From NCBI RefSeq assembly GCF_005889735.1, contig NZ_VCKY01000046.1, forward strand, positions 1 through 53,203: 53,203 bases of DNA, read 5' to 3'. Position 1 is the stretch's first letter, and each line of letters begins with the position of its first letter. The notes below the pieces were generated by a model. It was not told where the DNA came from and ran no database searches. It was given only the letters and a program-made list of their open reading frames with translations. The translations under genes were made by a program, and so were the position numbers. This DNA is from Nonomuraea turkmeniaca (GTDB lineage: Bacteria > Actinomycetota > Actinomycetes > Streptosporangiales > Streptosporangiaceae). Positions 49,384 through 53,203 of this stretch are shown piece by piece.

Positions 49384-50625
49384 CTACAGGTTGAAGTACT
49401 TCATAGCCGTGCCCATGTCCTTGTCGCCCCGCCCGGAAAGGTTGACCAGGATGGTCGCCTCAGGGCCGAGCTCGCGACCGAGCCGCTGCGCACCCGCCAG
49501 CGCGTGGGAGGACTCGATGGCCGGGATGATGCCCTCGGCCCTGGCCAGCAGCGAGAACGCGGCCATCGCCTCGTCGTCGGTGACGCCGTGGTAGGTGGCG
49601 CGCCCGGAGTCCTTCAGCCAGGCGTGCTCAGGCCCGACACCCGGGTAGTCCAGTCCGGCCGAGATGGAGTGGGACTCGATGGTCTGGCCCTCGTCGTCCT
49701 GCAGCACGTACGTGCGCGAGCCGTGCAGCACGCCGACCGACCCGGCGGTGAGCGTGAGCGCGTGCTCGCCGCTCTCCAGCCCGTGCCCGGCCGCCTCGTA
49801 GCCGTGCAGCTGAACGCCCTCGTCGCCGATGAACGCGTGGAAGATCCCGATCGCGTTGCTCCCGCCGCCGACCGCCGCGCACACCGCGTCCGGCAGCTTG
49901 CCGGTCAGCTCCAGCATCTGCCGGCGGGCCTCGACGCCGATGATGCGGGCGAAGTCGCGCACGATCTCGGGGAACGGGTGCGGCCCCGCCACCGTGCCGA
50001 ACAGGTAGTGGGTGGTGTCGACGTTGGTCACCCAGTCGCGGAACGCCTCGTTGATGGCGTCCTTCAGGGTCTGGGACCCGTTGGTCACCGGCACCACGGT
50101 GGCGCCGAGCAGCTTCATCCTGGCCACGTTGAGCGCCTGGCGCTCGCAGTCGACGGCGCCCATGTAGATGACGCACTCCAGGCCGAGCAGGGCCGCGGCG
50201 GTCGCGGTGGCCACGCCGTGCTGGCCGGCGCCGGTCTCGGCGATCACCCGCTTCTTGCCCAGCCGCTTGGTCAGCAGCGCCTGACCGAGCACATTGTTGA
50301 TCTTGTGGGCGCCGGTGTGGGTGAGGTCCTCGCGCTTGAGCACGATCCTGGCGCCGCCGGCCTGCTCGCTGAAGCGCGGCACGTCGGTCAGCGTGGTCGG
50401 CCGGCCCGCGTACGTCCGCAGCAGATGGTCGAACTCGCGCAGGAACTCCGCGTCGTTCTTGGCCTTCTCGTAGACCGCGGCCACCTCGTCCAGCGCCGGG
50501 ATGAGCGCCTCGGGCACGAAGCGGCCTCCGAAGATGCCGAACTTGCCGTGCACGTCGGGGTCGTCCCCGTGCGCTCCATTGCCCGCCAGGTCCGCGGCGG
50601 TCAGGATGGTGCCTTCGTTTGCCAC
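49384..50625 (-). CDS. trpB: Tryptophan synthase beta chain
   Basis: 413 aa. Condenses indole with serine using pyridoxal phosphate, which is bound by Lys in [11 protein letters not shown]; the phosphate is held by GGGSNAIG. The N-terminus [20 protein letters not shown] and KREDLTHTG are typical. It lies two bases after trpC (stop 50628), so translation is coupled, and leads on to trpA. Forms the alpha2beta2 enzyme. Confidence 0.98.
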   Translation of the reverse strand: MANEGTILTAADLAGNGAHGDDPDVHGKFGIFGGRFVPEALIPALDEVAAVYEKAKNDAEFLREFDHLLRTYAGRPTTLTDVPRFSEQAGGARIVLKREDLTHTGAHKINNVLGQALLTKRLGKKRVIAETGAGQHGVATATAAALLGLECVIYMGAVDCERQALNVARMKLLGATVVPVTNGSQTLKDAINEAFRDWVTNVDTTHYLFGTVAGPHPFPEIVRDFARIIGVEARRQMLELTGKLPDAVCAAVGGGSNAIGIFHAFIGDEGVQLHGYEAAGHGLESGEHALTLTAGSVGVLHGSRTYVLQDDEGQTIESHSISAGLDYPGVGPEHAWLKDSGRATYHGVTDDEAMAAFSLLARAEGIIPAIESSHALAGAQRLGRELGPEATILVNLSGRGDKDMGTAMKYFNL

Positions 50626-50627
50626 TG

Positions 50628-51467
50628 CTATCCCTCTGCTGAGTGGTCGGGGCGCGTCGACGGATGGGCGCCGGCGGTCACCAGCGCCTCCACTGCCTTG
50701 CGCGGGTCCTTGCCGGTGACCAGGCTCTCGCCGACCAGGACGGCGTCGGCGCCGCCCCTGGCGTAGGCGAGCAGGTCGTGCGGACCGCGGACGCCCGACT
50801 CGGCAATCTTGATCACATTATCGGGGATCTTCGGCGCCAGCTTCGCGAAGACGTCGCGGTCGACCTCGAGTGTCTTCAGGTTGCGGGCGTTGACCCCGAT
50901 GACCCGGGCCCCGGCGGCGACCGCCCGGTCGAGCTCCTCCTCGGTGTGCACCTCGACCAGCGGGGTGAGCCCGATCGACTCGGCCCGCTCGATCAGCGAC
51001 ACCAGGGCCTCCTGCTCCAGGCAGACGACCATGAGCAGCGCCAGGTCGGCGCCGTGCGCCCTGGCCTCCCACAGCTGGTAGGAGGTCAGGATGAAGTCCT
51101 TGCGCAGGATCGGGATGTCGACCCTGGCGCGGACCGCGGCCAGGTCGTCGAGACTGCCGCCGAACTTGCGCCGCTCGGTCAGCACGCTGATGACGTGGGC
51201 GCCGCCTGCTTCGTAGTCGGCCGCCAGCGCGGCGGGGTCGGCGATCGCGGCCAGCGCGCCCTTGGACGGGCTCGAACGCTTGACCTCCGCGATCACCGAG
51301 ATCCTGTCACCCCCGAGCGCGGCCATCGCGTCCCTGGGCGGCTGCGCCCGCTCGGTCCGCTGCTTGAGCTCGTCCATGGACACTGCCTGCTGACGTGCTG
51401 CGAGGTCGGCGCGCACCCCGTCAAGGATGTCGTCGAGGACACTCGGCCCTTCCGTCCGCTCACTCAC
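50628..51467 (-). CDS. trpC: Indole-3-glycerol phosphate synthase
   Basis: 279 aa TIM barrel. Ring closure of carboxyphenylamino-deoxyribulose phosphate. Catalytic Lys and Glu lie in [13 protein letters not shown] and the second Lys in ILRKDFI; the [13 protein letters not shown] stretch binds phosphate. First of trpC-trpB-(trpA) in the window; trpE, trpD and trpF are not in it. The ATG at 51467 is 117 bp after the DUF2752 gene. Confidence 0.97.
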   Translation of the reverse strand: MSERTEGPSVLDDILDGVRADLAARQQAVSMDELKQRTERAQPPRDAMAALGGDRISVIAEVKRSSPSKGALAAIADPAALAADYEAGGAHVISVLTERRKFGGSLDDLAAVRARVDIPILRKDFILTSYQLWEARAHGADLALLMVVCLEQEALVSLIERAESIGLTPLVEVHTEEELDRAVAAGARVIGVNARNLKTLEVDRDVFAKLAPKIPDNVIKIAESGVRGPHDLLAYARGGADAVLVGESLVTGKDPRKAVEALVTAGAHPSTRPDHSAEG

Positions 51468-51584
51468 GCGCTGGGGTCCCTCCGGTCGACTGTGGGGGTG
51501 GCTGAGAGTTCGCGTCGCGTCCGCTCTCTGCCTGTCCTGCGATGGTATCGGCCCTCGCGAGGTCGCCTCACCACAGGCCCCCGA

Positions 51585-52016
51585 CTAGGGAGCGAGGAAC
51601 GCCCCGAACGGCAGGTTACGGACAACCCAGTACACCATGACGACCCCGAGGAACGCCCAGAGCCACGCCGGGTGCGCGAGCGTCGCGCGCCTGGGCCTGC
51701 CCTGCCAGGCGCGCACCACCCACCTGCCCCACCAGAACAGCAGGAACGGGATCATCGCCACCGCGAGCGGGTTGAGCCCGAGCGCCGCCACAGGGTCGAG
51801 ATGCGCCAGGGCGTGAATCGAGCGCAGTGTGCCGCAGCCGGGGCAGTAGAGACCGGTGAGCCACAGGAACGGGCAGGTCGGGTAGTGGCCGGGCTCGTTG
51901 GGGTCGACCGCGCCCACGAACGCGAACACGGCGCCCGCCCCGGCCGCAACACCGAGCGGCGCGAGCAGGCCTTTCAGCCTTCCGGTGCCACGCCGCTCGG
52001 TTGTTGCGATGCCCAT
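51585..52016 (-). CDS. DUF2752 family membrane protein
   Basis: 143 aa. The Cys-rich motif CPFLWLTGLYCPGCGTLRSI followed by HALAHLDPVAALGLNPL is the DUF2752 signature, and three to four membrane segments surround it. Function unknown. The place before trpC is common in actinobacteria. The start at 52016 (MGIATTERRG) was chosen; the open frame upstream is longer but has no similarity. Confidence 0.85.
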   Translation of the reverse strand: MGIATTERRGTGRLKGLLAPLGVAAGAGAVFAFVGAVDPNEPGHYPTCPFLWLTGLYCPGCGTLRSIHALAHLDPVAALGLNPLAVAMIPFLLFWWGRWVVRAWQGRPRRATLAHPAWLWAFLGVVMVYWVVRNLPFGAFLAP

Positions 52017-52045
52017 GCCTTCAGTATCCCGCCTTCTGCGCCGGC

Positions 52046-52570
52046 CTAGTACGAGCCGGAGGGGAGGCTCGAGGCGGCGATGAGGAACACGACCACGTAG
52101 AAGATGATGCCCAGCACGATGGCGATGGCGCCGAAGATGAGGCTGCGCTTCCACCACGTCTTGGCCTCTTCGGCCGCCTGCATCGCACCCTGGTAGTCGC
52201 CGACCTGCCACTTCGAGTTGACCTGCGACGACTTGACGATCGCCACGATGCCGAACGGCAGACAGCAGAACAGCGTGGTGAGGATGGCAGGGACCAGCTG
52301 GTTGTCCGGCGGCTGCTGCCCGCCGTAGCCGCCACCGCCCGGAGGCTGCTGCCCGCCGTAGCCGCCACCGCTGGGCGGCTGCTGGCCATACCCGCCCCCG
52401 TAGCCACCACCGCCGCTGGGCGGCTGCTGGCCGTAGCCGCCCCCGTACCCGCCGCCGCCGCTGGGCGGCTGCTGGCCGTAGCCGCCACCACCGCTGGGGG
52501 GCTGCTGGCCGTAGCCGCCGCCGGGCGGCTGCGAGCCGTAGCCACCTTCGCCCTGGTTTCCGTAGGTCAT
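52046..52570 (-). CDS. CD225/dispanin-like membrane protein with Gly/Tyr/Gln/Pro repeats
   Basis: 174 aa. Residues 1-95 are repeats of GGYGQQPPSGG type. The C-terminal part has two membrane segments with the CD225-type pattern PAILTTLFCCLPFGIVAIVK, SSQVNSKWQVGDYQGAMQAA and an Ala/Glu helix before the second segment. In bacteria the role is unknown; in vertebrates the fold reshapes membranes. Start ATG at 52570. It is next to a second protein with a similar tail, so the pair may act together. Confidence 0.85.
   Translation of the reverse strand: MTYGNQGEGGYGSQPPGGGYGQQPPSGGGGYGQQPPSGGGGYGGGYGQQPPSGGGGYGGGYGQQPPSGGGYGGQQPPGGGGYGGQQPPDNQLVPAILTTLFCCLPFGIVAIVKSSQVNSKWQVGDYQGAMQAAEEAKTWWKRSLIFGAIAIVLGIIFYVVVFLIAASSLPSGSY
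52305..52545. repeat. Imperfect tandem repeats coding the Gly/Tyr/Gln/Pro tail
   Basis: Units of about 30-60 bp with the core GGGCGGCTGCTGGCC recur at least six times within the gene at 52046. A similar core recurs in the neighbour (53060-53175). They may cause length variation. Confidence 0.85.
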
Positions 52571-52724
52571 CCTATGACTCCTCAATTCGTTATCTTTGTG
52601 GCGAGTGCGCGGCAGCCTAGCGAGAAACCATCTACTACGTGGAGCAACGTCCAATTTGCGGACAATTCGTAATCGGACCGCAAGCGGACCGTCACGGCCC
52701 GGCTACGCACGGAACAGCTACTCG

Positions 52725-53203
52725 TCAGTAATCCACGGAGGACGTGGCGGCGGCGCTCAGCCCGATCAGGGACAGGAGCAGGCCGCCGAAAATGAGCCAG
52801 CACAGGAGCCACAACACGACCGTGATGTACGACGTGACGAGGCCCGCCATCGCCATGCCCTGACCCTCCTCGCCGGTGCGCTTGATCTTGTTGAGCGCGA
52901 TGTGGCCGAGGATCACGCCGGGGAGGCTGGTCAAGCCACAGAAGATCAGGCCGATGATGCCCAGGACGAGCGAGGCCACCGCCATGCCGTTCGTCGGCCT
53001 CGGCTGCGGAGGCGGGCCGTACGGGCCGTATCCCCCGGACGGCTGGCCGAACCCGCCGCTGGGCGGCAGCTGGCCGTAGCCGAGCTGCTCCTGCGGATAG
53101 CTGGGCGGCTGCTGACCATATCCCCCACCGGTCGGAGGCTGCTGACCGTACCCGCCACTGCTCGGCGGCTGCTGGCTGTAGCCGCCCCCGCCGTAGCCAC
53201 CCC
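52725..53203 (-). CDS. DUF4190-type membrane protein with Gly/Tyr/Gln/Pro tail (5' end outside window)
   Basis: The C-terminal 86 residues hold two to three membrane segments in the DUF4190 pattern MAVASLVLGIIGLIFCG... LPGVILGHIALNKIK, then a second hydrophobic pair. Upstream the frame stays open to the right edge, coding GYGQQPPTGG-type repeats and PPPQPRPTNG before the membrane part. The true start is outside the window. Function unknown; the low-complexity tail resembles that of the CD225-like neighbour, and the 154-bp gap between the two genes holds no clear terminator. Confidence 0.85.
   Translation of the reverse strand, partial: GGYGGGGYSQQPPSSGGYGQQPPTGGGYGQQPPSYPQEQLGYGQLPPSGGFGQPSGGYGPYGPPPQPRPTNGMAVASLVLGIIGLIFCGLTSLPGVILGHIALNKIKRTGEEGQGMAMAGLVTSYITVVLWLLCWLIFGGLLLSLIGLSAAATSSVDY

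Noticed and set aside
49203..49394. Short plus-strand gene between trpA and trpB
   Set aside because: 63 codons, Pro/Arg-rich, no ribosome binding site and no domain.

Overview
The window is GC-rich (third codon positions almost always G or C), uses many GTG and TTG starts, and carries a set of genes typical of an actinomycete chromosome: coaE, rpsA, polA, livHMGF, a PdtaR-type ANTAR regulator, pyk, gltBD, lgt and trpCBA. As I recall it, this gene order resembles a conserved stretch of Streptomyces chromosomes. I infer a filamentous actinomycete, possibly a Streptomyces relative such as the Streptosporangiales, but the sequence alone does not give the genus. Nearly all of the window is core chromosome. 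No transposase, integrase, phage gene or cas gene was seen.

Left part (1-9644): the tail of an unidentified protein, coaE, a Clp-N-domain protein, a GNAT acetyltransferase whose 3' end overlaps the Clp-N gene by 143 bp, an epoxide hydrolase, rpsA with a strong terminator, a membrane-anchored polysaccharide deacetylase, polA and a divergent hotdog thioesterase.

Branched-chain amino acid region (9645-19740): a 470-bp intergenic stretch holds two 60-bp tandem units resembling type I-E CRISPR repeats and spacers, plus a cluster of GTGAC half-sites. The operon livH-livM-livG-livF follows. LivH carries an N-terminal signal peptide and an extra exported domain. Facing the operon are three closely related LivK-type binding-protein genes, with small lipoprotein genes between them. 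Next come a PdtaR-like RNA-binding response regulator and a divergent tRNA gene with a CAA anticodon but a short variable loop.

Middle part (20843-38132): a divergent SDR/LysR pair, a PPOX-fold protein, dapD (lysine and peptidoglycan precursor), pyk with a DasR-like operator just upstream, a subtilase lipoprotein translationally coupled to a DUF2784 membrane protein, a divergent aldo-keto reductase/HTH regulator pair, glutamate synthase (gltB-gltD, with a 54-bp repeat duplicated between them), and a protein related to branched-polyamine synthases.

Right part (38138-53203): a tightly packed minus-strand envelope operon (DoxX/MauE-like protein, DsbA-like thioredoxin, Lgt, VIT transporter, Gly-rich membrane protein, and a shorter paralog of its C-terminal domain). 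A large secreted GH101 endo-alpha-N-acetylgalactosaminidase follows, then DUF2752-trpC-trpB-trpA, and two membrane proteins with Gly/Tyr/Gln/Pro-rich tails at the right edge. The most unusual items are the class I CAA tRNA with a leader hairpin, the DasR-like site at pyk, the BpsA-like protein, the CRISPR-like double repeat, the LivH fusion and the two-member paralogous domain in the lgt operon.
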